Program-made: the position numbers and the translations under genes
The notes under the pieces: model-generated
Told to the model about the DNA's origin: nothing
Databases searched by the model: none
The model's input: the letters and a program-made list of their open reading frames with translations, nothing else
Part shown: positions 5,208 to 5,850 of the stretch, in pieces
Layout: every line of letters begins with the position of its first letter
Numbering within the stretch: the first letter of the stretch is position 1
Assembly (NCBI GenBank): GCA_947367725.1
Contig: CANBFZ010000130.1
Coordinates: forward strand, 1 to 5,850
Reading direction: 5' to 3'
Length of the DNA stretch: 5,850 nucleotides
DNA from: an uncultured Eubacterium sp.
Lineage (GTDB): Bacteria; Bacillota; Clostridia; Peptostreptococcales; Anaerovoracaceae

Positions 5208-5850
5208 TTGGATAAGCAGGATTTATTCAGAAGAGCGAAAGACGCCATTGTTGACGCTGATGAGGCGAAGGCGCTGCGCATTATCCAGGAGGCAAAGGAC
5301 GCAGGTTTTGACCTCTTAGACTTACTGCTGTCCGGGTTTGGTGCCGGCAATGACGAGATTGGTACATTATTTGATCGTGGTACTTTATCTCTGCCTGAAC
5401 TAATCTATGCGGCAGAAGTAATGAAAAGTGTGACGAACACAATTCTGAATTTATTAGACGAAAAAGAACGACCGATTCCTGAAAAGAAAGGGAGAATTCT
5501 CTTAGCGACGGTAGCAGGCGATGTACACGATATCGGCAAAGGTATCGTTGCGTCAACGCTGAGAACTGCGGGATTTGAAGTCATTGACTTAGGATGCGAG
5601 GTTCCCGTTGAGACGATCATAGAAGAGGCAAAACGCTATGATGCGGATATCATTGGAACCAGCGCATTGCTGACTTCAACACTGACGGAGCAGAAGAAAC
5701 TGGAGAAAGTGCTTCAGGAAAGCGGTGATAAAGAATCTTTTATCACCATGGTAGGGGGTGCACCATGCACGCCGCGCTGGGCAAAAAAGATAGGAGCTGG
5801 CGGTTACAGTGAGGATGCCATTGAGGCAGTCAAGGTAGCGCTTCGGCTCA
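5208..5850 (+). CDS. mtbC: Second methylamine corrinoid protein, MtbC/MtmC type (3' end cut by the window edge)
   Basis: The frame is open from TTG 5208 to the right edge, 214 codons, so only a few residues can be missing from a family of about 210-217. It has the same architecture as the first corrinoid protein: a helical cap (about 1-90) with LSLPELIYAAEVMKS, then the B12 domain with GDVHDIGKG (104-112, His107 as lower cobalt ligand), GTSALLTSTL (150-159) and MVGGAPCT (181-188). It is clearly homologous to MttC but diverged through most of the cap, so it is a paralogue, not a recent copy. Position after mtbB suggests it serves dimethylamine, but monomethylamine (mtmC) is possible. Its codon use is less biased than that of mttC (CGT, CGC, CGA, CGG and AGG occur beside AGA), and it uses TTG, which together suggest lower expression. 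It may begin a separate unit after the structured gap. Confidence 0.88.
   Translation, partial: MDKQDLFRRAKDAIVDADEAKALRIIQEAKDAGFDLLDLLLSGFGAGNDEIGTLFDRGTLSLPELIYAAEVMKSVTNTILNLLDEKERPIPEKKGRILLATVAGDVHDIGKGIVASTLRTAGFEVIDLGCEVPVETIIEEAKRYDADIIGTSALLTSTLTEQKKLEKVLQESGDKESFITMVGGAPCTPRWAKKIGAGGYSEDAIEAVKVALRL

Noticed and set aside
1..5850. CRISPR arrays, tRNA or rRNA genes, and insertion sequences
   Set aside because: No regularly spaced repeats, no tRNA-like cloverleaf or CCA end (including no pylT), no rRNA sequence and no transposase or terminal inverted repeats were seen.

Overview
The window looks like a piece of an anaerobic bacterial genome, most likely a Clostridia-type Firmicute. 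The signs are strong AGGAGG-type ribosome binding sites, a sigma-A style TTGACT/TATAGT promoter, TTG and probable ATT starts, and AGA-rich, moderately AT-rich coding. Its main content is a corrinoid-dependent methylamine methyltransferase module: an MttC-type corrinoid protein (1258-1887), a trimethylamine methyltransferase MttB (1938-3422), a dimethylamine methyltransferase MtbB (3477-4883) and a second corrinoid protein, MtbC/MtmC type (5208 to beyond the right edge). All are on the + strand.

Both methyltransferase genes are interrupted by one in-frame amber codon: TAG at 2907-2909 in mttB (codon 324) and TAG at 4533-4535 in mtbB (codon 353). In each case the reading frame continues without a break into the family's C-terminal part, reaches normal family length and ends at TAA. 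The amber positions are close to the known pyrrolysine positions of the Methanosarcina enzymes (about residue 334 in MttB and 356 in MtbB). I therefore read both as pyrrolysine codons and each gene as one CDS, not as broken pairs. The pylT/pylS/pylBCD genes are not in the window and must be elsewhere if this reading is right.

Layout: 1-195 is the 3' end of an unrecognised gene. 246-1187 is a GC-richer EamA/DMT-family membrane transporter whose best start is a non-standard ATT. 1195-1225 is a promoter with a 19-bp spacer and an imperfect inverted repeat, an arrangement typical of MerR-family control. It probably begins the methylamine transcription unit mttC-mttB-mtbB. 4884-5207 is a 324-bp gap without a convincing gene, but with clear RNA structure: two hairpins with different stems and the identical 9-nt loop GCAAGGAGT, then a third G-U-rich hairpin. 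After it comes the second corrinoid protein gene, which starts at TTG behind a strong ribosome binding site.

How the genes work together, from family knowledge: MttB moves a methyl group from trimethylamine to Co(I) of its corrinoid protein, leaving dimethylamine. MtbB does the same with dimethylamine, leaving monomethylamine. The methyl-corrinoid proteins then feed a further methyltransferase that passes the methyl group to a C1 carrier (tetrahydrofolate in bacteria). The monomethylamine enzyme MtmB, the second-step methyltransferase and the corrinoid reactivase (RamA/RACo type) are not seen here.
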